Source: Planctomycetota bacterium
GTDB lineage: Bacteria; Planctomycetota; JAPUJT01
Assembly: GCA_027296055.1 (NCBI GenBank)
Contig: JAPUJT010000072.1
Span: 1 to 35,739, forward strand
Reading direction: 5' to 3'
DNA: 35,739 nt
Part shown: piece by piece, positions 1-7,929 of the stretch
Numbering within the stretch: the first letter of the stretch is position 1
Layout: the number at the start of each line of letters is the position of its first letter
Made by a program: the position numbers and the translations under genes
Notes under the pieces: generated by a model
Database searches by the model: none
Told to the model about the DNA's origin: nothing
What the model saw: the letters and a program-made list of their open reading frames with translations, nothing else

Positions 1-227
1 GGATCCGAGATGATTCCGAAGATCACCTTGTGAACCTCTTTCAGAGGGACGGTGAGACTTCCATAGGCCGTCTCGACCTCCAGTTCCTTCACCTCGAATT
101 CTCCCGAGATGCGGCCGCCGTCCTTCAGGACGAAGACGGGCGGTTCCGTCCCCCCCCCCGCTCCCGACGCAGCGGAGACGAACCAGACGATCAGCGCGAC
201 ACTCCCGGACTTGCCGATCAGACTCAT
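1..227 (-). CDS. Secreted protein, 5' part only (runs off the window start)
   Basis: Partial gene: the ATG at 227 opens a frame that stays open to the first base (75 codons). It follows GGGAGG, a good ribosome binding site about eight bases upstream. Residues 1 to about 24 form a signal peptide, with a hydrophobic stretch around SVALIVWFVSAASG. Then comes a small beta-rich segment with the motif YGSLTVPLKEVHKVIFG. Motifs of this kind follow signal peptides in many secreted hypothetical proteins of Planctomycetota and related phyla; that is recalled family knowledge, not a search result. The function of the missing part cannot be told. A possible promoter lies at 321-349. Confidence 0.6.
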   Translation of the reverse strand, partial: MSLIGKSGSVALIVWFVSAASGAGGGTEPPVFVLKDGGRISGEFEVKELEVETAYGSLTVPLKEVHKVIFGIISD

Positions 228-320
228 GTCGTGAAGCCTCCCTTCAGTCCGAATTTCTCATAAAACTCCTGCTGCGGTCACTCATTCGACTCCCTCCGCT
301 CGGGGAAGGTTCCCGCGCCT

Positions 321-349
321 ATTGTAGTGCATTCTCACTTACCCTCGAA
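321..349 (-). promoter_or_regulatory. Possible sigma70 promoter for the partial secreted-protein gene
   Basis: Read on the minus strand: TTCGAG (-35, weak), a 17-base spacer and TACAAT (-10, five of six consensus bases). It sits about 95 bases ahead of the ATG at 227. The -35 match is poor, so this is a weak prediction. Confidence 0.3.
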
Positions 350-383
350 GTTCCCCTTCTTGCAGCGATTCTCCCGAATTGCT

Positions 384-413
384 TTGACGGCTATCCCCCG
401 TCTCCTTTACAAT
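384..413 (+). promoter_or_regulatory. Sigma70-type promoter of a candidate small RNA
   Basis: TTGACG (384-389), an 18-base spacer and TACAAT (408-413): both boxes match the sigma70 consensus in five of six positions. It points rightwards into a stretch with no plus-strand gene, and only about 85 bases lie between the predicted start near 420 and a strong terminator. The gene-free stretch 228-542 therefore holds this unit, the 5' leader of the first gene, and the 3' end of the FIST gene transcript. Confidence 0.55.
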
Positions 414-419
414 GCTATC

Positions 420-503
420 GCCTCAGCCAAGAGCCGGGGGACCTGCAGGGGAAAACCACATCGATACGTGCCGACTCGAAACCTCCCAGGGGGGGTTTTT
501 TTT
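420..503 (+). ncRNA. Candidate small RNA of about 84 nt, family unknown
   Basis: Defined by signals rather than by homology: a near-consensus promoter (384-413) precedes it and a GC hairpin followed by eight T residues ends it (479-503). No open reading frame with a ribosome binding site fits inside. It contains the purine-rich segments GCCGGGGGACC and GCAGGGGAAAACC, which could form a structured core. It is antisense to the 3' trailer of the FIST gene, so base pairing with that transcript is possible. I do not recognise an RNA family. The alternative is that the terminator mainly serves read-through from elsewhere. Confidence 0.4.
479..503 (+). terminator. Intrinsic terminator (hairpin plus T8)
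   Basis: AAACCTCC (479-486) pairs with the GGGGGTTT at 491-498, with one T-G wobble and a four-base loop, and the T run spans 496-503. It is a textbook intrinsic terminator on the plus strand. On the minus strand the same hairpin lies about 40 bases beyond the FIST gene stop, but only three T residues follow it there, so minus-strand termination would be weaker. Confidence 0.65.
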
Positions 504-542
504 ATGCCCCAGAATGGGGACAGTCGCCTCTTTGCATCAATC

Positions 543-1715
543 TTATGAAAAAAAGGCGATGCTGTTGGTGAAGCCGTGCAGGAAGTTGCGGCCGCCGATG
601 GGGCCGATCTCGCCGGCGCAGAAAAACCCGGCTATCGGGACCTCACCCACCACGTCCCGGATCACTCCGGAGTCATGATCCTTGACTCCGAAGAGGCGCT
701 CTCCGCGACCGTTGCAGGAGAAGAGAAGGCCGCCCGCAGACGGTTTCCGCTCCCCCTCCTTGTAGGCGCCGAGCAACAGCTCGAGATCCTCGCGGGCCGC
801 CTCGGCGTCGCGGATGTGAAACTGGATCGTCTGCCCCGGATGAAAGTGATCCCCGACGGCGATGGCCCCGGAGTCCGGATCAATCCCCATCAGGTTTCGT
901 ATGAGGAAATCGCCGCGCCCGAAAGAGGTCTGCTCCTCGCGGATCACTCGACCCACGTGAAGCCCGTTCTTCGCTCGATCTCTCTCTTCGTCTGCTAGCT
1001 CCGCCAGCGTCTGACTCAGGACGTCGGCGGCCGGCTTTCCGCCGATCTCGAAGATCACGTTGTCCTTGACCCTCGTGATCACCTTGTGGGTCCCGACGGG
1101 CCGGCATCCCTGAGAGACGATCGTGTCCACTCGCAGATCCCCGGAGAGCGAAAGCCCGGCAGCTCCTTCGTGGAGCGTCTCATCTTGAAAGAATATCCGC
1201 TGCTGATCCGGGCCCATGCCGCCGCTGGCCATTCCACCGATGATCGGACAGCCAGGCAAGGCCTCGTTACAGCCTGAGATAATCCTCATCACATCGATGG
1301 AGTACGGGTCCCCCAGAAGGAGGAGAGTCGGGTCTTCCATCGACCCGACGCCGAGCCGCGAGATCAGATCTTCCGCTTCCTCGATGGTCTCCAGATCTTT
1401 CTGATGAACGGTGAAGGGATGGATCTCCACTCCAGGCATGTGGCAGAGAAGAACCGAGACGGCCGGCTCCCGCTCCACCTCGCGTCCGCCGCCGATGATC
1501 CCTTCTGCCGTGCAGCCGAGCAGGTGCCTCGCCCCGGTAAGCTCCCGGACGATTCCGGGCAGGCGGTCCAGGGCTTCGCCCAGGTGGGTCGAGGAGACGA
1601 AGACGAGCGCCACGTCGACGGGTGACTCGCCGAGTGCCTGTCGGGCCGAGGCACAGGCCTCCGCAAGAGAGGGCTGCAGTTCCGGGAGGGTGGATAGCGC
1701 GCTGGCCAGCTTCAT
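543..1715 (-). CDS. FIST N- and C-domain signal-sensing protein
   Basis: A 390-residue cytoplasmic protein with the FIST_N plus FIST_C layout; no signal peptide or membrane segment. The N-terminal half has the family's pattern around VALVFVSSTHLGEAL and LLGCTAEGIIGGG. The C-terminal half ends with GEVPIAGFFCAGEIGPIGG and HGFTNSIAF, typical of FIST_C. FIST domains are thought to bind small ligands such as amino acids and are often joined to, or encoded near, kinases and cyclic-di-GMP enzymes; here the protein stands alone. It starts seven bases after the stop of the upstream lipoprotein gene, so the two are probably co-transcribed. The ribosome binding site is weak. The family call is firm; the ligand is unknown. 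Confidence 0.85.
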   Translation of the reverse strand: MKLASALSTLPELQPSLAEACASARQALGESPVDVALVFVSSTHLGEALDRLPGIVRELTGARHLLGCTAEGIIGGGREVEREPAVSVLLCHMPGVEIHPFTVHQKDLETIEEAEDLISRLGVGSMEDPTLLLLGDPYSIDVMRIISGCNEALPGCPIIGGMASGGMGPDQQRIFFQDETLHEGAAGLSLSGDLRVDTIVSQGCRPVGTHKVITRVKDNVIFEIGGKPAADVLSQTLAELADEERDRAKNGLHVGRVIREEQTSFGRGDFLIRNLMGIDPDSGAIAVGDHFHPGQTIQFHIRDAEAAREDLELLLGAYKEGERKPSAGGLLFSCNGRGERLFGVKDHDSGVIRDVVGEVPIAGFFCAGEIGPIGGRNFLHGFTNSIAFFS

Positions 1716-1722
1716 GGAGTGA

Positions 1723-2517
1723 TCAGGACCCTTCCTTGACCGTCATCTTCCGCTCCGTGGAATTGAATGCCCCCGCGATCGGCTTGTCGTCCTTGTCGAG
1801 AAGCTCGAGTTTGAAGACGTGCTCCCCCGGCTCCAGACCTGTCACGTAGTACGGGACCCACTCAGTGAGCATCTGTTCGACCCCGTCGACGGTCAGCCGC
1901 ACCCGGTTACCGCCCTCGGAGATGGTCACCCCGGACAGGTAGAAATCGACCATGATCTGCTTCGCCCCGGCGCCAGCGTACTCTCCCTTCGGACGGCTGT
2001 AGGTGAGCAGCGGATCCGTCGTCTTGATCGGCGCCGTTGTCTCCTTCACGACGTGGAAGGTGACCGTCGCGAAGGCGCCCTCCGTCTTGACCGATTCGTG
2101 GTACGACCGGCTGGGGAACGCGCGGATCAGATGGGTCCCCTGTTCCAGCGTGCCGATCGGGAAGGGCTTGGTCGGATCGTAGCAGGCCATGTAGGGTCCA
2201 TTGTCCACGATGATGTGGACGTGCTGACCCTTGGCCGAGTTGGCGAGGCCCTTCTCGGCGGCCCCTTCCGTTTGTCCCTGCGTCTCGAACCCCTGGAGGC
2301 TCAGGGTGACGGTAACCTCCTGGCTGACGAGCGTCTCGCCCTCCTTTGGCGACAAGATCTTCAGCCTTGCCTCGGGAAACGGGGCGGACCTCGATTGTTT
2401 GGCGACGCGAATCTCGGTCGGGACGCTAACCGAGACCGCGCCCGCCGAGGGCTGACACGCCACGGAAAAAGTCACCAACGCTCCCAGAGCTGCAAGGCAG
2501 CAGGCGATGCCTCTCAT
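1723..2517 (-). CDS. Putative lipoprotein with two Ig-like domains
   Basis: 264 residues with a lipoprotein signal: a hydrophobic stretch ending in FSVAC, the Cys near residue 21. Two beta-sandwich-like modules follow. The first (about residues 50-155) contains GQHVHIIVDNGPY, GTHLIRAFPSRSYHES and VTFHV. The second (about 170-260) contains VRLTVDGVEQML and GLEPGEHVFKLELLD. Repeated 'G-x-H-x-hydrophobic' strands of this type occur in uncharacterised exported proteins. AAGGAG lies six to eight bases ahead of the ATG. It sits between the Acs-like gene (69-base gap) and the FIST gene (7-base gap), probably in one operon. The envelope location is well supported; the function is not known. Confidence 0.7.
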   Translation of the reverse strand: MRGIACCLAALGALVTFSVACQPSAGAVSVSVPTEIRVAKQSRSAPFPEARLKILSPKEGETLVSQEVTVTLSLQGFETQGQTEGAAEKGLANSAKGQHVHIIVDNGPYMACYDPTKPFPIGTLEQGTHLIRAFPSRSYHESVKTEGAFATVTFHVVKETTAPIKTTDPLLTYSRPKGEYAGAGAKQIMVDFYLSGVTISEGGNRVRLTVDGVEQMLTEWVPYYVTGLEPGEHVFKLELLDKDDKPIAGAFNSTERKMTVKEGS

Positions 2518-2586
2518 TTTTCTCTCCTTCTCTGATGGTCTGCTGTCATGTCATCCTCGACCACGGTTTCCATGTCAAGGGAACTC

Positions 2587-4545
2587 TCACCGCGACCGGC
2601 CGATCGCGTCGATAGCTTCCGGATTCTCGACCGACGCGATATCCCCGACCTCCTCGCCAAGAAATCTCTTCCGTATCACTCCCCGCACGATCTTGGCGGA
2701 TCTCGTCTTCGGCAGCCCGTCCACGAATCGCACGTCGGAGGGACGGAGGGTCTTTCCCAGCTTTTCGGCGACATGACCCATCAGCTCCTCGCGAAGATCA
2801 TCCGATTCCTTCACTCCCTCCCCCGACACGACAAAGGCCACGATCACCTGTCCCTTGATATCGTCGGGGACGCCGACGACCGCCGCCTCCGACACGGCGG
2901 CATGATCCAGGAGCGCCGACTCGATCTCCCCGGGCCCGACTCTCTTGCCAGCCACCTTGATCGTATCGTCCGCGCGACCGTGCAGAAAATAGAAGCCGTC
3001 CGCGTCCACGCGAGCCCAGTCGCCGTGATACCAGATGTCCTTTCCCCGTGAGAAGTACGTCTCGATGTATCTCTCCGGATCCCCCAGGAAGCCCTTCGTC
3101 ATCGAAGGAGCCGGCTTCTTGCAAACGAGGTGGCCGATGCCTTCCCGGATCGGCTTGCCGTCCTCATCAAATACGTCCACATCCATTCCGAGACCGGGCC
3201 CCCTCAACGTGCAGGCCTTCAGCTCGGTGATGGGCAGCGGGGAGAGAAGGCATCCGACGATCTCGGTCCCACCCGAGATGTTGATGATCGGGCACCGCTT
3301 CTTCCCGACCCGCTCGAAGAACCAATGGTACGAATCGGAGTCCCAGGTCTCTCCGGTCGAGGCAAGGATACGCAGGGAGGACAGGTCGGGCTCCTCGACC
3401 CACGAGGAGGGGGAACGCATCAGCAGGCGGATCGCCGTGGGAGAGATGCCCAGATGGGTCAATCGATATTTCTCGACGATGCGCCAGAGCCGGCCCGGGT
3501 CCGGATGATTCGGCAGACCCTCGTAGATCAGAAACGTTCCCCCGAGAGCGCTGACCCCGATCAACTCCCACGGGCCCATCATCCAGCCGATGTCACTGAG
3601 CCAGAAGAATCTATCCCCCGGCCGGATATCCATGTAGTAGGCCAACTCCTTCATCATCTGGGCCAGGCAACCCGCGTGGGTGTGCACCGTCCCCTTCGGA
3701 GGGCCCGTGGTCCCCGAGGTATAGATGATCAGGGATCGGGCTTCTGCCTCGAGGGATGCGGTCTCGGCGATGGGCGCATCTCCCCGCACGATCTCGGCCC
3801 AGTCATGATCCCTTCCATCCTTCCACGGAACTTCCTCACCCGTCCTCCGGTAGACTATCACCGTCTCCACGGTGGGCGCCCGCTCCAGAGCGCGATCCGC
3901 CCGACCCTTGACGTCGAGGATCTTCCCGCGCCGGATGGCCCCATCCGTGGTGAAGAGGACCCGAGCCTTCGCGTCGTTGAGTCGTGTGGCGAGCGCCTCC
4001 TCGCCGTAGCCGGAGAAGACCGGGACGGCCACGGCGCCGATCTTCAGGCAAGCAAAGAAGGCGATCACCACCTCCGGGACCATGGGCATGTACAGACCTA
4101 CCGCATCGCCCTGCTGGACTCCGAAGGAGCGGAGGGCGCCCGCGACCCGGCGGATTTGCCCATCCGCCTCGGCATAGGTCAACTTTCGGGCCTCTCCGCC
4201 ATCCCCCTCCCATAGAAGAAATTCCTGATCCCCCCCTCCGTCCCGGATGTGACGATCGATGCAGTTGTGGACGATGTTCAACCGACCGCCGACGAACCAC
4301 CTGGCCCAGGGAAACCCCTCGGACGAGTCGAGCAGCGTCTCATATGGCTCGAACCATTCGAGATCCAGGTCCTCCAGGGCGGCGGCCCAGAACCATTCGA
4401 TATCCTCGGTGGACCGTCGGATCAGCTCCTCGTAGGACTCGATCTTGTGCCGGTCCATGAATCGACGGACGTTGCTGCGCTCGAGGTAGTCTCCGGTAGG
4501 CTTCCAGATGATCGGTGACGTGTCGCTCGGGATAGGTTCTTTCAT
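2587..4545 (-). CDS. Acyl-CoA synthetase of the Acs (AMP-forming) family
   Basis: 652 residues, the usual length for acetyl-CoA synthetase relatives. The protein should activate a short carboxylic acid to acyl-AMP and then acyl-CoA. Visible motifs: the P-loop-like IIYTSGTTGPPKGTVHTH, the adenylate-binding YHGDWARVDADGFYFLHGR with the hinge Asp, KVAGKRVGPGEIES, and the C-terminal KTRSAKIVRGVIRK, whose Lys is the adenylation lysine and a known acetylation target in Acs. The N-terminal NVRRFMDRH and NIVHNCIDRH match the Acs N-terminal domain. The WWQTETG segment of true Acs, which helps set acetate specificity, is replaced by NISGGTEIVGC, so the substrate may be acetate, propionate or another acid. 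It is a cytoplasmic enzyme in a minus-strand run with the coiled-coil gene upstream. Confidence 0.88.
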   Translation of the reverse strand: MKEPIPSDTSPIIWKPTGDYLERSNVRRFMDRHKIESYEELIRRSTEDIEWFWAAALEDLDLEWFEPYETLLDSSEGFPWARWFVGGRLNIVHNCIDRHIRDGGGDQEFLLWEGDGGEARKLTYAEADGQIRRVAGALRSFGVQQGDAVGLYMPMVPEVVIAFFACLKIGAVAVPVFSGYGEEALATRLNDAKARVLFTTDGAIRRGKILDVKGRADRALERAPTVETVIVYRRTGEEVPWKDGRDHDWAEIVRGDAPIAETASLEAEARSLIIYTSGTTGPPKGTVHTHAGCLAQMMKELAYYMDIRPGDRFFWLSDIGWMMGPWELIGVSALGGTFLIYEGLPNHPDPGRLWRIVEKYRLTHLGISPTAIRLLMRSPSSWVEEPDLSSLRILASTGETWDSDSYHWFFERVGKKRCPIINISGGTEIVGCLLSPLPITELKACTLRGPGLGMDVDVFDEDGKPIREGIGHLVCKKPAPSMTKGFLGDPERYIETYFSRGKDIWYHGDWARVDADGFYFLHGRADDTIKVAGKRVGPGEIESALLDHAAVSEAAVVGVPDDIKGQVIVAFVVSGEGVKESDDLREELMGHVAEKLGKTLRPSDVRFVDGLPKTRSAKIVRGVIRKRFLGEEVGDIASVENPEAIDAIGRSR

Positions 4546-4580
4546 CTCGCCGCGAGGATCCCTAGGGGAAAGAGAGTGAG

Positions 4581-6359
4581 CTAGGAGGGAATCTTGTCCG
4601 TGTGCTGATCCGGTGCGGGCGTGCCGGACCCTCGGGGCGAGGTCTTGGAGTAGGGACCGATGGCGGGGTTGCTCTCATCCAGGATCGAGCCCGACGGCTG
4701 GGGCACCTGGGTCGGAGGCGCAGCGCCCTCCGGGGAGCGCCGAGAGACCTGCTCGAGGCCGCCCTGGATCGCCTCCAGTTCCTTCAGCTTCCCCGTGATT
4801 TTTCCGACGAGCTCTCCGAGCACGTCCCACAGATGGTCGTGCTCCTTCTCGCGCGCCCTACTCCCGTTCGAAGAGCCCTCCGACATTTCTTTGCCGGCCT
4901 CAGCGAGTTGCGCCTCCAGCTCGGCCACCTTGCTCTGGAATTTCTCCACCATGCGAAGGCTCGCGACGGATTTCTCTTCGCTCTTCTTCGATCCGGCGTT
5001 CGCTTCGTCTCGTTCCTTGCGAGCACTCTCCAGCTTCACCGTCATTTGAGCGAACTCATCCTTCTTCGATTCGGCGTTCGCCTCGTCCCGTTCCTTGCGG
5101 GCCCTCTCGAGCTCCACCGTCATCTGAGCGAACTCATCCTTCTTCGATCCGGCGTTCGCTTCGTCCCGTTCCTTGCGGGCCCTCTCGAGCTCCGCTGACA
5201 TATGAGCGATCTCTTCCCGCAGCCGTCTCTCCCCCGCCTCGAACTCAGCCACCCTCGTCCTCGCCTCCTCCCGGACCTGGTTCGCCTCCTTCGATCCAAG
5301 GACGACCTTTCCCAGCAGAGCGCCGACGGCTTTCTTGACCCGCTCCGCCTGACTCTCCCCCTCGGAGACGGGGCCGACCGAGTCCAGAATATCGGGAGGG
5401 AAGACGTCGAGGATCGGTCCAAGGTCTTCGGGCCGAGGAGCGCTGGCGAGCTCCTTGATCCTCTCCTTCAGCTCTCCCTCATCCTGCTCGGACTGATCCA
5501 GGTTCGTTACGAGGTTGGCCACCCCCTCGACTACCGCCTCGACGAGATCCTCTCCCTTCACATCGAGGTCCATCGTCTGGGCGAGCATCAGCCACGACTC
5601 CTGATAGAGCTTCACCTGACCCTCGAGACCCGTCACCTCCTTCTTGAGGTCGTGGCTCTTCTTGACCATGTCGACCAGGCGACGCTCCGTTCGCTGGGAG
5701 GGCGGCCGTGGCGGGGCGCCCGGCTGCGGAGAGGCGGACGAGAAGGGATCCGGCGGAGCCGGCGCCTGGGGTCTCGGCGTCGGGGGTGAGACCTGCTCTA
5801 CCGCCTGGGGTCTCGGCGTCGGGGGTGAGACTTGCTCTACCGCCTTGGGTCTCGGCGTCGGGGGTGAGACTTGCTCTACCGCCTTGGGTCTCGCCGGTAC
5901 AGCCCCCGATTCCTCGGCGACTCCGGAATCCGGCTTGCTCTTCGCGGCGGAGGGCGGCAGCACCGGTGGCGCGATGATGGTCCGCGCGGTGGAGACCGGG
6001 GCACGAGGGGCCTCTTTTTCGTGGCTGGTCTTCTCCGGCTGCGGCTCCAAGGCCTTTTCGACCAGGGCCCGGGACTCTCCGAGATTCACGGTGTCGGATC
6101 GAGAGATCTGCCCCTGGCGGAAGTTTTCCAGGTGCCGGATGATCCAGTCGGCGATCTTGTCCAGATTGAACGTGTTGGTGGCCGGGTGGTAGCACCCGGA
6201 GGACCCCTTCAGCTCGCCGACGACGGAGGCCACGTTGTCAATTGTGGGAGGGAAATCGTCCGTGAAGATGTGGTGGTCATTCGCCAACATCTTCAGGACG
6301 TAGTCAGCCGCCCGGTTGCCTATAGGCACCTTGGGCGGGGGGGATGGGGGATTTGCCAT
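4581..6359 (-). CDS. Coiled-coil protein with Pro-rich and Lys/Glu-rich tandem repeats
   Basis: 592 residues, not recognised as a known family. About residues 1-85 form a folded-looking N-terminal region (NRAADYVLKMLANDHH, KIADWIIRHLENF). About 110-225 is low-complexity Pro/Ala, with 13-residue repeats of PKAVEQVSPPTPR type. About 225-530 is predicted coiled coil, including three near-identical 26-residue repeats (ERARKERDEANAGSKK and variants). The tail is Pro/Ser/Gly-rich. There is no signal peptide or membrane segment, so it should be cytoplasmic. The layout of head, flexible linker and long coil suggests a scaffold or filament-like protein; that is inference. The upstream aminopeptidase frame overlaps its first 40 bases. 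Another large coiled-coil gene lies nearby at 8528-10258. Confidence 0.7.
   Translation of the reverse strand: MANPPSPPPKVPIGNRAADYVLKMLANDHHIFTDDFPPTIDNVASVVGELKGSSGCYHPATNTFNLDKIADWIIRHLENFRQGQISRSDTVNLGESRALVEKALEPQPEKTSHEKEAPRAPVSTARTIIAPPVLPPSAAKSKPDSGVAEESGAVPARPKAVEQVSPPTPRPKAVEQVSPPTPRPQAVEQVSPPTPRPQAPAPPDPFSSASPQPGAPPRPPSQRTERRLVDMVKKSHDLKKEVTGLEGQVKLYQESWLMLAQTMDLDVKGEDLVEAVVEGVANLVTNLDQSEQDEGELKERIKELASAPRPEDLGPILDVFPPDILDSVGPVSEGESQAERVKKAVGALLGKVVLGSKEANQVREEARTRVAEFEAGERRLREEIAHMSAELERARKERDEANAGSKKDEFAQMTVELERARKERDEANAESKKDEFAQMTVKLESARKERDEANAGSKKSEEKSVASLRMVEKFQSKVAELEAQLAEAGKEMSEGSSNGSRAREKEHDHLWDVLGELVGKITGKLKELEAIQGGLEQVSRRSPEGAAPPTQVPQPSGSILDESNPAIGPYSKTSPRGSGTPAPDQHTDKIPS
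4983..5216. repeat. Three tandem 78-bp repeats inside the coiled-coil gene
   Basis: Copies begin at 4983, 5061 and 5139 with CTTCTTCGAT. Each encodes 26 residues of coiled coil. Copies 2 and 3 are nearly identical over about 60 bases; copy 1 has a few more changes, and copy 3 diverges near its end. 78 bases equal 26 codons, so the frame is kept. Such nucleotide-level identity suggests recent duplication or ongoing homogenisation. Confidence 0.85.
5763..5890. repeat. Tandem 39-bp repeats encoding a Pro-rich linker
   Basis: Three full copies start at 5763, 5802 and 5841, with a partial fourth from 5880. The unit carries GGTCTCGGCGTCGGGGGTGA and encodes 13 residues (PKAVEQVSPPTPR or PQAVEQVSPPTPR). 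The copies differ by one or two bases. The repeat keeps the reading frame and lengthens the flexible region between head and coil. Confidence 0.85.
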
Positions 6360-7825
6360 CCGGCTACCTCAAACCCGGTGTTTCGGCCAATCTCTTCTGG
6401 GGTCGACGCCTGCTTCCGCTCCCTTCCGGGAGGGATGCACAGGCCTGGCCATGGTAGCAGAGATGCCCTTCCTGTCAAGGAAGAGGCGGGGGTCTGTGGC
6501 CTCCTATCATGGAAACAGGAGGATTGCACGCCCGTGAACGGATCTTGCCAGAAGGGGCCTTTCCCTTCCCCACCCGTTGTTCTGGGGGCAGGCGTCTTGC
6601 CCCTCACCAGGCCCTCGATCTCGTCCACCGTCCTGGGCACGCCGCCGCTCAGTCGCTCGTAGCCAGCCTCGGTGACGAGATACATGTCTTCGATCCGCAC
6701 GCCGATCCCCTCCCCCCTCAGGTAGATCCCAGGCTCGATCGTGACCACCATGCCGGGTTTGAAGACGGTGTCGCCCACGCCGCTATCGTGGACGGAGAGC
6801 CCCACGAAGTGGCCCACGAAGTGGGGGATCGCGGGAAACCCCCTCTCACGGATCACCTGATCGGCCACCTCGTGAAGCTGCCTGAGCGTCGCTCCAGGCT
6901 TCAACACCTTCTCCGCCGCCATCTGGGCGTCCAGCACGGCCTCGTATACCTGTCTCTGACGCCGGGTGAATCTCCCCGAGACCGGGATCGTCCGACTGAT
7001 GTCTGACGCGTAGTGGTCCAGCTCCGCCCCGACGTCGATGACGACGATCTCTCCCGCCTTCATCACGGATGCGTTCTTGACGTAATGGATAATCGTTCCG
7101 TTGGCGCCCGAGCCGACGATCGATGGGAACGAGAGTCTCTGGGCCTTCCCCTTCTTGAAGTAGTGCTCCTCGATCGCCCGCGCGATATCACCCTCGCGAA
7201 TCCCCGGGCGGATGCGGGGGATCACACGGCGGAGACCTGCCGCCCCGATCTCCGCCACCCTTCGGATCGTCTCCATCTCGGCGCTGGATTTGATCAGCCG
7301 GAGTCGAACGAGGTGATCTCCCACCTGTCGCAGGTCGGCTCGGGGCGCGAGCTCCCTCAGTCGGGCGGTCCAGGCGTCTTCGCGCCCACGGGAGGCCATC
7401 TTGGTCCAGATGGGGGCCCCCGACTTCGCGACCCATTCACGGAGGGTCTTCGGAAAGGCCTTCCGGGGAAGGACCGATTCGATCCCACTCCGCGCCTTGG
7501 CCTGTTTTTTCTTTCCCTTGACGAAAAGGGCCGCCTCCCCCGTATCCAGCCGCATCAGGAAAATGCTCCCCTTCGCCTCCCACCCGGTCAGGTAGAAGAA
7601 ATCGTACTTCGGCGTGTTGTCGTCCACATCCTCCACGCGCCGACGCGAGATCGGCTCGTCGATGAGAGCGATGACCCCCTTCCCCAGGCTGCGGGCAAGG
7701 GCTTCCCGTCGTCGGCCATGCTCCTCCGCGCCGATCCCGGCTCCGGAGAGAGCCGTGGCGGCGGCGGATGATGCTACGAGGAGCGCGAGGGCTGCCAGGA
7801 GATGTCCGCGAAGGCCCCTGCTCAT
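6320..7825 (-). CDS. pepP: Xaa-Pro aminopeptidase (peptidase M24B), exported
   Basis: A metallopeptidase that removes the N-terminal residue before proline. I place the start at the ATG at 7825, not at the longer frame's start at 7945: it has GGAGAG just upstream and begins a clean signal peptide (GHLLAALALLVASSAAATALS), giving 501 residues. The dinuclear metal ligands of M24 are all visible: two Asp in VIDVGAELDHYASDISRT, His in HFVGLSVHDSG, Glu in VVTIEPGIYL and Glu in GVRIEDMYLV. PepP homology ends at DEIEGLVRG (near base 6599). The frame then runs on for 92 more residues of Pro/Arg/Gly-rich, non-conserved character and overlaps the next gene. This tail may be real read-through evolution or a sequencing frameshift. 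The leader peptide indicates a periplasmic enzyme. Confidence 0.88.
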   Translation of the reverse strand: MSRGLRGHLLAALALLVASSAAATALSGAGIGAEEHGRRREALARSLGKGVIALIDEPISRRRVEDVDDNTPKYDFFYLTGWEAKGSIFLMRLDTGEAALFVKGKKKQAKARSGIESVLPRKAFPKTLREWVAKSGAPIWTKMASRGREDAWTARLRELAPRADLRQVGDHLVRLRLIKSSAEMETIRRVAEIGAAGLRRVIPRIRPGIREGDIARAIEEHYFKKGKAQRLSFPSIVGSGANGTIIHYVKNASVMKAGEIVVIDVGAELDHYASDISRTIPVSGRFTRRQRQVYEAVLDAQMAAEKVLKPGATLRQLHEVADQVIRERGFPAIPHFVGHFVGLSVHDSGVGDTVFKPGMVVTIEPGIYLRGEGIGVRIEDMYLVTEAGYERLSGGVPRTVDEIEGLVRGKTPAPRTTGGEGKGPFWQDPFTGVQSSCFHDRRPQTPASSLTGRASLLPWPGLCIPPGRERKQASTPEEIGRNTGFEVAGWQIPHPPRPRCL

Positions 7826-7842
7826 TGGAACTCTCCGGATCG

Positions 7843-7872
7843 TTGGGCGGGTGGACAGGACTGAGTTATACT
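7843..7872 (+). promoter_or_regulatory. Possible divergent promoter region
   Basis: Plus strand: TTGGGC (7843-7848), an 18-base spacer and TATACT (7867-7872), about 58 bases ahead of the Lys-rich gene. The -10 box lies in the palindrome GAGTTATACTC, so the minus strand reads TATAAC at the same place, in the right direction for pepP, though without a clear -35 box there. A shared -10 for both directions is plausible. Confidence 0.4.
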
Positions 7873-7929
7873 CTCTCGTCGAGGGGCTCATGCTACCCCT
7901 CTCCGAAATCGTATTCAAGGAGGTGTCCC

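Noticed and set aside
1..6. GGATCC at the first base as residual cloning vector
   Set aside because: The reading frame of the first gene continues through it without a break, so it is probably a genuine site or cut end; it does not show vector sequence.
420..503. Resemblance of AGAGCCGGGGGACC to the start of ydaO-type cyclic-di-AMP riboswitches
   Set aside because: The unit is far shorter than that riboswitch, the later conserved segments are not seen, and no plus-strand gene follows. The match is a short G-rich string only.
5763..5890. Regular repeats that might be a CRISPR array
   Set aside because: The 39-bp units are directly adjacent with no unique spacers and encode an in-frame protein repeat.
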